Source of the DNA: Macrostomum hystrix | Taxonomy: Eukaryota > Platyhelminthes > Macrostomidae | Reading direction: 5' to 3' | Assembly (NCBI GenBank): GCA_950097015.1 | Contig: CATNEN010000006.1 | Coordinates: forward strand, 372,001 to 436,000 | Length of the DNA stretch: 64,000 nucleotides | Shown here: piece by piece, positions 45,163 to 56,145 of the stretch | Layout of the letters: each line of letters opens with the position of its first letter | Numbering within the stretch: position 1 is the first letter of the stretch | Translations under genes and position numbers: made by a program | The notes under the pieces: model-generated | What the model was told of the DNA's origin: nothing | Seen by the model: only the letters and a program-made list of their open reading frames with translations | Databases searched by the model: none

Positions 45163-45644
45163 GTATGTCTCTCTGAGATAGTTGTTGAAATAGTTGGTAT
45201 ATCAACAAGCCCCAATTTAGTAGCTTGCGCTATTATCATTATTTCTACTTAAATTTCCCACACACAATGTCAGAGGAAGACATCGGTGAGATCTTGGATC
45301 AGCTGAGCCGCATTAGAGCTGCTGAAAAGGCCGACGAAGAAGTCCGAGGACACTCTATGGACACATCGGACGAAGCTGGTTCGATGTACAGCCAAGCCGC
45401 CAAGCGTGGAACTACGTTCCGTTGGGGCAAGAGGCAAAGCGGTGTGTTCCGTTGGGGCAAGCGTCCAAGCGGTGTGTTCCGTTGGGGCAAACGTCCAAGC
45501 GGTGTGTTTCGCTGGGGCAAGCGTCCAAGCGGTGTGTTCCGTTGGGGCAAGCGTCCAAGCGGTGTGTTCCGTTGGGGTAAACGTCCCAGCGGTGTGTTCC
45601 GTTGGGGCAAAAGGTCATCCGCTCTAGACTTCAACAATGCGTGA
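45075..45644 (+). CDS. FRWamide neuropeptide precursor (two exons)
   Basis: Exon 45075-45162 joins exon 45274-45644 (donor ACG|GTATGT, acceptor AATGTCAG, both phase 1) into a 152-residue prepropeptide. Residues 1-24 form a signal peptide (hydrophobic QLLCVLLLCPAAVVLA). An acidic spacer to about residue 77 ends in a KR site. Seven peptides then follow, each with Gly as amide donor and a dibasic KR cleavage site: one GTTFRW, one QSGVFRW (probably pyroglutamyl) and five PSGVFRW. A 9-residue tail (SSALDFNNA) closes it. This is the standard plan for secreted amidated neuropeptides. I cannot place FRWamide in a named family; it is distinct from RFamide, RYamide and myomodulin RLamide endings. An AATAAA lies 9 nt past the stop. 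Confidence 0.9.
45274..45644 (+). CDS. FRWamide precursor exon 2
   Basis: The acidic spacer and all peptide copies, which are 30-bp near-identical DNA repeats from about 45405 to 45612. Confidence 0.9.
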
Positions 45645-45652
45645 TGAACACT

Positions 45653-45658
45653 AATAAA
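45653..45658 (+). terminator. Polyadenylation signal AATAAA
   Basis: A canonical hexamer immediately after the neuropeptide stop codon; the 3' UTR would be very short. Confidence 0.6.
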
Positions 45659-45659
45659 A

Positions 45660-46185
45660 TGTATAAGCCTTTTGTCAGCGAGTCTCAAGCCGTTAATATT
45701 CCATGGACTGGCAGTGTTCAAAGAATTAAAACTATTGTGAACCAAAATATATAATCCCTGTTCTAATTGATTCGAATTTCTGCACTTTGACGGCACCAAG
45801 CATAGGAAGTGCTTGCATTGCCAAGAGAGCATTGTTTAGTGCAGCATAAGAAGTGGATATAGATGCTTTAGACCTTATTTTCGCGATAATTTTAAACTGA
45901 AATTTATAAAAATAACTATGTCTTGTCTATAAATAGAAAAATATAGAAAAAAATAATTTGAACCCTGAAAACCACCATATGCTACCGACAATTGCAAATA
46001 AAATAGCTATCGGCCTCGTCTAAAGGCAGACACAAATTAATCAGGTAAACGTTGAGCGGCACTAAAACAAGTTATTTTTTTAAAGAGAGCTAACAAATAA
46101 ATGAAGGATCGATAAAGCTACAAACGCTCTTTAATGTAAAGCTGCTTTGTACGAGTAGATCAAGTAAGGGAAGTGAGGGAGAGAG
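45660..46185. other. Spacer
   Basis: AT-rich, with no recognised feature. Confidence 0.4.
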
Positions 46186-49015
46186 TTGTGAGTAAGAGAG
46201 ACTGCAGCTGGATAGTAGGAAGTTAACTTGAGTGTGAGGGAGAGAGTTGGAGAGTGAGGGAGAGAGTTGGAGAGTGAGGGAGAGAGTTGGAGAGTGAGGG
46301 AGAGAGTTGGAGAGTGAGGGAGAGAGTTAGAGAGTGAGGGAGAGAGTTGGAGAGTGAGGGAGAGAGTTGGAGAGCGAGGGAGAGAGTTGGAGAGTGAGGG
46401 AGAGAGTTGGAGAGTGAGGGAGAGAGTTGGAGAGTGAGGGAGAGAGTTGGAGAGTGAGGGAGAGAATTGGAGAGTGAGGGAGAGAGTTGGAGAGTGAGGG
46501 AGAGAGTTGGAGAGTGAGGGAGAGAGTTGGAGAGTGAGGGAGAGAGTTGGAGAGTGAGGGAGAGAGTTGGAGAGTGAGGGAGAGAGTTGGAGAGTGAGGG
46601 AGAGAGTTAGAGAGTGAGGGAGAGAGTTGGAGAGTGAGGGAGAGAGTTGGAGAGTGAGGGAGAGAGTTGGAGAGTGAGGGAGAGAGTTAGAGAGTGAGGG
46701 AGAGAGTTGGAGAGTGAGGGAGAGAGTTGGAGAGCGAGGGAGAGAGTTGGAGAGTGAGGGAGAGAGTTGGAGAGTGAGGGAGAGAGTTGGAGAGTGAGGG
46801 AGAGAGTTGGAGAGTGAGGGAGAGAATTGGAGAGTGAGGGAGAGAGTTGGAGAGTGAGGGAGAGAGTTGGAGAGTGAGGGAGAGAGTTGGAGAGTGAGGG
46901 AGAGAGTTGGAGAGTGAGGGAGAGAGTTGGAGAGTGAGGGAGAGAGTTGGAGAGTGAGGGAGAGAGTTAGAGAGTGAGGGAGAGAGTTGGAGAGTGAGGG
47001 AGAGAGTTGGAGAGTGAGGGAGAGAGTTGGAGAGTGAGGGAGAGAGTTGGAGTGTGAGGGAGAGAGTTGGGGTGTGACGGAGAGAGTTGGGGTGTGAGGG
47101 AGAGAGCTGGAGAATGCGGAAGAGAGCTGGAGAATGAGGGAGAGAGTTGGAGAGTGAGGGAGAGAGCTGGGGTGTGAGGGAGAGAGCTGGAGAATGAGGA
47201 AAAGAGCTGGAGAATGAGGGAGAGAGTTGGAGAGTGAGGGAGAGAGCTGGGGTGTGAGGGAGAGAGCTGGAGAATGAGTAAGAGAGCTGGAGAATGAGGG
47301 AGAGAGTTGGAGAGTGAGGGAGAGAGTTGGAGTGTGAGGGAGAGAGTTGGATTTTGAGGGAGAGAGTTGGAGAGTGAGGGAGAGAGTTGTGAGTAAGAGA
47401 GACTGCAGCTGGATAGTAGGAAGTTAACTTGAGTGTGAGGGAGAGAGTTGGAGAGTGAGGGAGAGAGTTGGAGAGTGAGGGAGAGAGTTGGAGAGTGAGG
47501 GAGAGAGTTGGAGAGTGAGGGAGAGAGTTAGAGAGTGAGGGAGAGAGTTGGAGAGTGAGGGAGAGAGTTGGAGAGCGAGGGAGAGAGTTGGAGAGTGAGG
47601 GAGAGAGTTGGAGAGTGAGGGAGAGAGTTAGAGAGTGAGGGAGAGAGTTGGAGAGTGAGGGAGAGAGTTGGAGAGTGAGGGAGAGAGTTGGAGAGTGAGG
47701 GAGAGAGTTGGAGAGTGAGGGAGAGAGTTGGAGAGTGAGGGAGAGAGTTGGAGAGTGAGGGAGAGAGTTGGAGAGTGAGGGAAAGAGTTAGAGAGTGAGG
47801 GAGAGAGTTGGAGAGTGAGGGAGAGAGTTGGAGAGTGAGGGAGAGAGTTGGAGTGTGAGGGAGAGAGTTGGATTTTGAGGGAGAGAGATTGAGAGTGAGG
47901 GAGAGAGTTGGGGTGTGACGGAGAGAGTTAAGGTGTGAGGGAGAGAGCTGGAGAATGCGGAAGAGAGCTGGAGAATGAGGGAGAGAGTTGGAGAGTGAGG
48001 GAGAGAGCTGGGGTGTGAGGGAGAGAGCTGGAGAATGAGGAAAAGAGCTGGAGAGTGAGGGAGAGAGTTGGAGAGTGAGGGAGAGAGCTGGGGTGTGAGG
48101 GAGAGAGCTGGAGAATGAGTAAGAGAGCTGGAGAATGAGGGAGAGAGTTGGAGAGTGAGGGAGAGAGTTGGAGTGTGAGGGAGAGAGTTGGATTTTGAGG
48201 GAGAGAGTTGGAGAGTGAGGGAGAGAGTTGGGGAGTGAGGGAGAGAGCTGGAGTTTGAGGGAGAGAGTTGGAGTGTGAGCGTGGAAGAGTGAGGGAGAGA
48301 GTTAGAGAGTGAGGGGGAGAGTTGGAGAGTGAGGGAGAGAGTTGGAGAGTGAGGGAGAGAGTTGGAGAGTGAGGGAGAGAATTGGAGAGTGAGGGAGAGA
48401 GTTGGAGAGTGAGGGAGAGAGTTGGAGAGTGAGGGAGAGAGTTGGAGAGTGAGGGAGAGAGTTGGAGAGTGAGGGAGAGAGTTGGAGAGTGAGGGAGAGA
48501 GTTGGAGAGTGAGGGAGAGAGTTAGAGAGTGAGGGAGAGAGTTGGAGAGTGAGGGAGAGAGTTGGAGAGTGAGGGAGAGAGTTGGAGAGTGAGGGAGAGA
48601 GTTGGAGTGTGAGGGAGAGAGTTGGGGTGTGACGGAGAGAGTTGGGGTGTGAGGGAGAGAGCTGGAGAATGCGGAAGAGAGCTGGAGAATGAGGGAGAGA
48701 GTTGGAGAGTGAGGGAGAGAGCTGGGGTGTGAGGGAGAGAGCTGGAGAATGAGGAAAAGAGCTGGAGAATGAGGGAGAGAGTTGGAGAGTGAGGGAGAGA
48801 GCTGGGGTGTGAGGGAGAGAGCTGGAGAATGAGTAAGAGAGCTGGAGAATGAGGGAGAGAGTTGGAGAGTGAGGGAGAGAGTTGGAGTGTGAGGGAGAGA
48901 GTTGGATTTTGAGGGAGAGAGTTGGAGAGTGAGGGAGAGAGTTGGGGAGTGAGGGAGAGAGCTGGAGTTTGAGGGAGAGAGTTGGAGTGTGAGCGTGGAA
49001 GAGTAAGGGAGAGAG
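46186..49015. repeat. 20-bp satellite with higher-order repeats
   Basis: Basic unit GAGAGTTGGAGAGTGAGGGA, almost pure purine apart from T. A unique start block (GAGACTGCAGCTGGATAGTA) recurs at about 46199 and 47400. A variant cluster with GGTGTGAGGGAGAGAGCTGG recurs near 47090, 47930 and 48640. Confidence 0.95.
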
Positions 49016-50173
49016 TGGAAGAGTGAGGGGGAGTTGGATAGTGAGGAAGAGAGCTGAGGAGTGTGGGAGAGAGCTGGGGAGTGAGGCGGAATGCTGCTCA
49101 GTGAGGTGGGGTGCTGGGTAGAGGTCTACTCTATTGATTAATAGGATCTGAGTTGCAGCTGAGAAATGGCAAAAATTAAAAAGGCTGCTTGGTTAAGATG
49201 ATCAACCAGTGGGCCCGATAAAAATGCTTTCAAAAGAGATTTCTCTCTTCTTTCCGCGTCTACATTTGGCACAAGCACGCAAGCAGCTCAGGCCTTTTAA
49301 AATACTTGTTGGCGGGGATTTAAATCTCTTCTACTGAGATACCGATTAGCATGCTGCTAAAATACACCCCAAACACATTGAATAAGCAGCTTTTGTTTGT
49401 TATCATCTGCGTCTGAGACAAAGCGGAAACTGCCGCTGGAACTAGCTGAAGCATTGTTTCAGTAATTCATTCGGAAATGCTTTAAGCGATTTGTTTGTTT
49501 AAAGAGGCTGACGTCACAGATTCGAGAGAGGCGCGCCTGTATTTGTCCGCCAATGTAAGTCGATAGATTTCCTATTATAGACGCAACCCATATGAGAGAC
49601 AATCAAAGCTTAGAGCTGATTTTTGGTCTACATTTTTTGGATTTTTAAGATGGATTTAGATTAAATGTAGACGATAATGACGGAAATTTTTTAGGCTCGC
49701 TGAGGGTACAGATGATGCTGGTGAAGCAGCGGCAACAATCGGATTTGATTCAGCAAATCGTACTCGCATGTTTGGGCAATGCTTAAATATCATCCCCCTG
49801 GAGGCCTGCTAAAAGCGTCCGTTTTATCCGCGAAACATTATTCCCGGAGCTTTGCAGAGATTGGTGAGAGATTCTCGCGAAGAGAATGACAGGCTTGATT
49901 GAAGGGCCCGATGGGGAGTTATCTTCGGGATGCTCACAATGATTGAGACTGCAGGCTGGGTGAGTGTTCTTCCAATTTGACAAGTCGGCTCGACCCCCAA
50001 ATACGAGAGGTTTAATAGTGTCTGCAGGCATTCTACATACTGAAATCTAAGCCAGCGCATAAACATTTCGAAACACTTGATAAACATTTTCGAATGCTAA
50101 AAACCACACTCGCAGGCACGAAGGCAGACACAGCAATTAAGATAAAGCAGAAATCGAGCACGAGGAGGGCACT
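49016..50173. other. Spacer between satellite and MITE
   Basis: Frames near 49700-50090 are not recognised. No splice-supported exon. Confidence 0.35.
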
Positions 50174-50181
50174 GTCTATGG

Positions 50182-51048
50182 CAGGGGTCGGCAAACTCCG
50201 GCCCGCGGGCCAGATGCGGCCCTCGAAGCTCCCAAATCCGGCCCGTTGCACCTTCTGACATCTACAGTGTCCTGTTTCATCTCACTCGTGTCTAATCTCT
50301 CCCGTGTCTCATCTCTCCCGTGTCTAATCTCTCCCGTGTCTCATCTCTCCCGTGTCTAATCTCTCCCGTGTCTCATCTCTCCCGTGTCTCATCTCTCCCG
50401 TGTCTAATCTCTCCCGTGTCTTATCTCTCCCATGTATTATCTCTCCCGTGTCTCATTTCTCCCGTGTCTAATCTCTCCCGTGTCTTATCTCTCCCATGTA
50501 TTATCTCTCCCGTGTCTCATCTCTCCCGTGTCTAATCTCTCCCGTGTCTCATCTCTCCCGTGTCTCATCTCTCCCGTGTCTCATCTCTCCCGTGTCTCAT
50601 CTCTCCCGTGTCTCATCTCTCCCGTGTCTAATCTCTCCCGTGTCTAATCTCTCCCGTGTCTCATCTCTCCCGTGTCTCATCTCTCCCGTGTCTAATCTCT
50701 CCCGTGTCTTATCTCTCCCATGTATTATCTCTCCCGTGTCTAATCTCTCCTGTTTCTCATCTCTCCCGTGTCTTATCTCTCCCATGTCTAATCTCTCCTG
50801 TGTCTCATCTCTCCCGTGTCTAATCTCTCCCGTGTCTCATCTCTCCCGTGTCTCATCTCTCCCGTGTCTAATCTCTCCCGTGTCTTATCTCTCCCATGTA
50901 TTATCTCTCCCGTGTCTAATCTCTCCTGTTTCTCATCTCTCCCGTGTCTTATCTCTCCTCTATCTCATATTTATACAGTCAATGCGGCCCTCTGTCGTCC
51001 TTTAGGTTCTCTCTTTGGCCCGCCAGCAAATAAGTTTGCCTACCCCTG
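50182..51048 (-). mobile_element. hAT-type MITE copy 2 with internal minisatellite
   Basis: The ends CAGGGGTCGGCAAACT and AGTTTGCCTACCCCTG are inverted repeats. A perfect 8-bp duplication GTCTATGG flanks it at 50174-50181 and 51049-51056. The inner array (about 50285-50965) is the reverse complement of that in copy 1, so this copy is inverted relative to copy 1. Both share GGGCCGCATTGACTG next to the array. It is non-autonomous. Confidence 0.88.
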
Positions 51049-51056
51049 GTCTATGG

Positions 51057-51431
51057 TCAAGACAGGATATATTTGCACATGAACCGATTCGCTGAAAGTA
51101 TTCAAAATGCACGCGAGTACGCTAAAGACAAAGCCGGGCAGCACGCGGGTGGCAGCACGCGAAATACAACTTTGCATAAGGTGGCGGGGTGGGTGTCTGG
51201 GGTGTGAATGTACACCCAATCAGCGAGCGCGGATTGGACACATTAATTTACAAAATCACAACAAATCCAACAACAAGGTACTGAGAAAAGTTTGTTAACA
51301 GAGCTACTAACCCAGCCCGATCAACCCCGCGGTTGAGGAACACCAAGAATTTCCGTCCATCTAGATTCCAGGGCGACAGTCCCGATCCCATACATATCAG
51401 AACATAATTCTCGGCAAAAAGAAGTGTTATT
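51057..51431. other. Spacer between MITE and mariner
   Basis: No feature recognised. Confidence 0.4.
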
Positions 51432-51433
51432 TA

Positions 51434-53187
51434 CGAGGGGTGTTTCAAAAGTAACGAGAATTTAGTCATAACTTTTTAATGGATAAACTTTTTAACTTGA
51501 AATTTTTACCCGATAATTTTGCAAATATGGACAGCACACAGCTTCAGTTGCAACTCTATCGCTCTACATGCACTAGTGAAATCTCACATTAAAGTCCAGA
51601 CCTCGAGATTAAAAATTACGATTTTTGTCTGTGGTCTATTTACCTGAGAACTTGCTTAGAACTTGAAAACTGCTAATGATGCTGCTGATGCACTCAGCTG
51701 CTTCTGATACTGTCTCCGGTGTCTGCTGTTTATGGGCAAAGTTGCCTAGGAATTTTTGTTTTTTAAGCTGCATAGGCTGCTCAAAATTGCAAATGCTTGA
51801 CTGAGAGACTTGACTGAAAAGTGCTTTCAAGTGAGACTATGGAACGACCGAAAGATCATTCAGAAATTGGATCAAAGGAAGGACAACGGCATTTTATCGC
51901 TGGTCTGGTTCAACTTGGAAAGAAGCCATGCGATATCGCTCGGGACCTGAACCAGGCATTTGGAGATCAGGCACTATCGCAAGCGCGGGTTTATGCTCAC
52001 TGCAAGGCGTTCCGCGAGGGTGCTACAGGATGTGGTGACGCGCCGAGGTCAGGTCGCCCCCGCACGTCAACGGATGACAACAGCAAACAGATTGTCCGTG
52101 ATTACCTCTGCGCCAATCCTTCTGCCACATTGCGTGAAGTTGAGGAGGTCTGTAGCATCTCCATTGCTTCTGTGAGCCGCATCCTCAAGGAAATAAACTG
52201 GTCGAGAGTCTGTGCCAAGTGGGTGCCGCGTGAGTTGACCCTGGACCACAAAAGAAAGCGAATTCAATGTGCAACGGAGAACTTGCAGTTGTGGCAGCAA
52301 CTTGGTGATCAGGAGTTTAAACGACTTCTCATCAGTATTGATGAGACACCACTGCCAATGTTTAATCCACTGACTAAGCAGCTGTCCATGCAGTGGGGGC
52401 CCAGGGGCCGTCAGCCGCACACAAAGCCAATGAAGTCGGCATGGACACGCAACATCATGTGCACCATGTGGTTTGAGGCCTGTGGGGTTCTGATGGTCGA
52501 CTACCTGCCAGACAAGGCCACCATCAATGCTGCATACGTGCAAGATCAAGTTGCTCGTCTGCGTGAAGTCATCCTCCAGAAGCGACGCATCATGCGCGCC
52601 AGGCCCTTCATCTTGTGGGACAACGCTCGCCCTCACGTCGCCGCGGCCACCACAAGGAAAGTGGAAGAGCTCGGCTTTCGGCTGCTTAATCATCCACCTT
52701 ATTCACCAGACCTCGCCATTGCTGACTTTCACTTGTTTGGAGTAATGAAGAAGCCCATGCGAGGTCGCGTCTTCACCAGTCGACAGGAAGTCATTGCGGC
52801 GGCCAACGAATCTCTCCATGCGCTGCCTGCGAGTTTTTGGGGGGAGGGAATCGACAAACTGCTGCATCGCTATGAGAAGTGTATCCAGCTCGATGGCAGC
52901 TTTGTGGAGCGTGCTGAAATCGCTGAAGAAATGGACGAAGGCGCTGATTTTTGACACAACAAACACGTTCACCTGTTCACTATTTTCCACAGACAAAAAT
53001 CGTAATTTTTAATCTCGAGGTCTGGACTTCAATGTGCGATTTCACTGGTGCATGTAGACCGACAGGGTTGCAACTGAAGCTGTGTGCTGTCCATATTTGC
53101 AAAATTATCGGGTAAAAATTTCAAGTTAAAAAGTTTATCCATTAAAAAGTTATGACTAAACTCTCGTTACTTTTGAAACACCCCTCG
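51434..53187 (+). mobile_element. mariner-type transposon with 201-bp inverted repeats
   Basis: Left end CGAGGGGTGTTTCAAAAGTA and its inverted copy at the right end, each bordered by TA (51432-51433, 53188-53189). The inverted repeats extend 201 bp (51434-51634 and 52987-53187) with only a handful of mismatches. They enclose one intact transposase frame. Confidence 0.92.
51839..52954 (+). CDS. mariner transposase, DD34D
   Basis: 371 residues from the ATG at 51839 (a GTG six codons upstream is not needed). It cuts and pastes the element into TA sites. It has an N-terminal helix-turn-helix DNA-binding region, a GRPR-type motif (SGRPRTS, residue 71), the linker WVPREL (128-133), and catalytic Asp at 168 (SIDET), 261 (WDNARPH) and 296 (YSPDLAIADFHLF). 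Exactly 34 residues lie between the last two. The length and frame are intact, so it may be active or recently active. The first catalytic motif reads IDET in place of the more usual GDE. Confidence 0.92.
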   Translation: MERPKDHSEIGSKEGQRHFIAGLVQLGKKPCDIARDLNQAFGDQALSQARVYAHCKAFREGATGCGDAPRSGRPRTSTDDNSKQIVRDYLCANPSATLREVEEVCSISIASVSRILKEINWSRVCAKWVPRELTLDHKRKRIQCATENLQLWQQLGDQEFKRLLISIDETPLPMFNPLTKQLSMQWGPRGRQPHTKPMKSAWTRNIMCTMWFEACGVLMVDYLPDKATINAAYVQDQVARLREVILQKRRIMRARPFILWDNARPHVAAATTRKVEELGFRLLNHPPYSPDLAIADFHLFGVMKKPMRGRVFTSRQEVIAAANESLHALPASFWGEGIDKLLHRYEKCIQLDGSFVERAEIAEEMDEGADF

Positions 53188-53189
53188 TA

Positions 53190-54000
53190 TTTTTATTAGG
53201 CTTGCTTGCTACGGAATTCACTTTTGAATGCGTAAATTTAAGATAAAGATAACGATAAGGAATGCCTTTTAGAGTTAGAAAATAGAGCTAAATTTGGGTC
53301 CAAAACAATAATATAGTGCATGGCATTCAATTTGTATAGATGAGGCAACCAGGTGGCATAATCATATATTCATGGTACTCCTTTCTCAACCTATTGTTTT
53401 AATTTTTCTCAAATGAGCCTTTTTCACTAATTGACTTACCACCACACTTCGCTAGCTTACAATGGGAGTATTGATATAAACGAGCGTAGATACTGAAACG
53501 CTGGGATATTTTCAAGCGACTATAAAAGACGAAATGCAGTGTACGAGCGCATTTTAAAGGAATCTAAATAGGGCTTGATTGCCTTGAGATTTAGATCATT
53601 TTCTTGTTAAAAGTATAGACATTTTTAACTAAAAAATGGCGTCATGTGAAACAGCATTACTGTTACTTGCACATAATGTAGTGCCTGTAGAGAAACATTG
53701 CAGCTAAGTAATCACTGATTTCGTTTTTGGAAGTCTAAACAGAGAAGGATAGCAGACAAAATTTGGGATTCTAGTTTCCGGAGCTGGAGTACTGAAATCG
53801 AATAATGAATAGCGAGCTCATCCAGCCAAATATACCCCCTCACATTTGAAGCGATGGGAAGTTAATGACAAATCTCTACGGCCGCCACAATTAGGAAGAT
53901 TAAAAAACCCGACCTACACAACGCATGATTTTAACTCATTGTGCACAAAGGCAGTTGCTTCTGAGGTAGCAATCACTATATGAGCAGATATAACTAAGCT
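53190..54000. other. Spacer
   Basis: AT-rich, nothing recognised. Confidence 0.4.
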
Positions 54001-54009
54001 AAGATATGT

Positions 54010-54165
54010 GTCATGTCGGGACAAGCCCAGTGTGCCATGCGACATGCCGGGACAAGCACAGTTTGTCATGGGCCATGCCTAGAGAAGCAGTGTGTCATGT
54101 GACATGCACGGAGAGGCTCAGTGTGTCATGTGCCATGCCTAGAGAAGCAGTGTGTCATGTGACAC
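54010..54165. repeat. Short array around GTGTCATGTGACATGC
   Basis: Four to five degenerate units of about 35-40 bp with TGTGTCATGTGACATG or GTGCCATGCCTAGAGAAGC. Confidence 0.7.
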
Positions 54166-56145
54166 GACAATAAATTCGTCGCACTTAAGTGTCAATAAAA
54201 CTTCATAAATCTGCGCATCAAATAATTTATCATTAACATTAGTTTTGTAGAAATACTGCGTCAGTGAGCAGGGGATAGGCTGCTCAGGGGATAGGCACTT
54301 ATATTTTTGCCCTACGAGCAGGCTTAAATTACCCAAAATTGGATAAAAAATACATGGTTTAGCCCAGGTCGAATTTCACATGTCACGCACTGAGAATGCT
54401 CGCAGCTGTCTGGAATGCGTACATTATGGTCCCATGGTATCGTTAGTTGGGTGAGTCTTGCCAACTTTCGGGTGGATGATTAAGCCTAAAGCGTTATAGC
54501 ACAAAAAATCTGAAAACATTTCATACGCCGACATTGGAAACGGAGACGTCTATGGCAAATAGTTTGGTAGCACCCATACCAAGAGCAGCTTTTTCATGAA
54601 CGCTATAGCATAGTGCGGTCTAGTTGGGAAGCTTTTTTACGGCGCCACACAGCGACTGTTGTCTATGGCCAACTCGAAAATACAACTGCGGGCTTTGAAA
54701 TTAGACATTTAGACATCTAAACACTTGTCTATGGTTAAACCAAATGAACTCATTAACCAATGAAACCAAAAAGTGTCACCATTTACTGTTATCGAGACAA
54801 GGACAAGGTATCCAACGTACGCGAAAATACAGGACAAGAGACATAGTTTTGCAAGCTTGGAAAAAGGGTGATAAGTGGGTGACATCTCTCGAATTATAGA
54901 CATCAAGCGAACCTCCGTGTACAACATCTGCCACGCCTTTGATTTGGAAGGGAGCTAAGCACTGCCCAGGGGTGGAACTAAGAACCAAAATCTCACCGAA
55001 CCTATGAAAGACTTTCTGCTAGCTGCGGTGAAGGAGAATCTGTTGGTCACGTTGTAAAAGCTACGCTCTGCACAATTTTACATACTCGTTGAGCTCGGTT
55101 GCCAGTAAAATTGTTTTGCATTTTATTCCCAGCAATCAATGAATCAATGAATTAATGAAGAATGTGTCGTTATAGAAAACTAAATTGCTTGTTTCTGCTA
55201 TGTTCTGCTAGAGTTCACCGGTGGTCGAGACCCTCCTGCTTGCAAAACACTGAGACGCAAACACTGACGCTTACGCCAGAGCGGGCAGCGGAACTCGGCG
55301 CATTTGCACCCGCATTAACGAAGATATACGCAGATTTCAAGCTGCATACGAAAGCGAAATTACTTTCGATTTATTGGATTTTCGCTAAGGAAAGTATTCC
55401 TATTTTCCGAGATCAGTTTCAATGCGAGAATCAGATAGCTTTTTGTTTTAGGAACACCGTGACGAAAATGGCATTGGGAAGGGTAGCAATGTGCATTTCA
55501 TCGACAATGTTTTACGATCGCGCAAAAAGCAACGCTTTTCCCACTGGTTGCGCACACATAGGATGGCTTTGCTCTCACAACAAAATCGAGAAGCTAAACG
55601 CTTGACAGGCCACGACACGTTATTTCAAGCTTTAAATTCAGAACTACTGATCCAAAGCTTACAATGCAGCACTGAATTGACTTAGCTGCCAGGGTTGAGA
55701 GCGCACGACACACGCGCAAACACTGCGTGTTTGAATTCGTGCTAAGAAGATGTCATTAAAACAAATGACAAAATGATAGCAGGATCACGGAGATTGACGA
55801 ATAAGGATGAAAGACATAAAGTATACCAAGAGTTATGGTTTTAAGTAAGCAAGGGAGATATATGAAGGCAGAGAAAGCAAAGGAATAAACTCATGCATCA
55901 ATTATGCAGCACAAGTGCAAATGCCGTTGCTTCATAGCAGGGCAGAATCACTTATTGGCCCATTCTTAGTGCAAGTGCAATAGATAGTGGTGCAATAGAT
56001 AGTGCAAGAGAATTATGAGTATGTTAGAACAGTCTAAATGACTTCGTGTAAAGTAACAAAAAATCGTTGCTGAAACAAACCAGTCCCATTCTCTTGTGGG
56101 AATTCTGAAATCGTGATAGGATGTGTGATGTGAAAATGAGATTTT
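54166..56145. other. Spacer with unrecognised frames
   Basis: A 147-codon plus frame at 55162-55605 and minus frames at 54709-54988 show no domain I know and no splice support. They may be relics of mobile DNA. Confidence 0.3.

Noticed and set aside
45299-45832. Antisense frame with repeated LPQRNTPLGR
   Set aside because: Shadow of the FRWamide cassettes.
49680-50090. Possible small exons on either strand
   Set aside because: Several short frames are open but none has convincing splice sites on both sides or a family match.
55162-55605. 147-codon plus frame
   Set aside because: No recognised domain, signal peptide or splice context; left as unassigned spacer.
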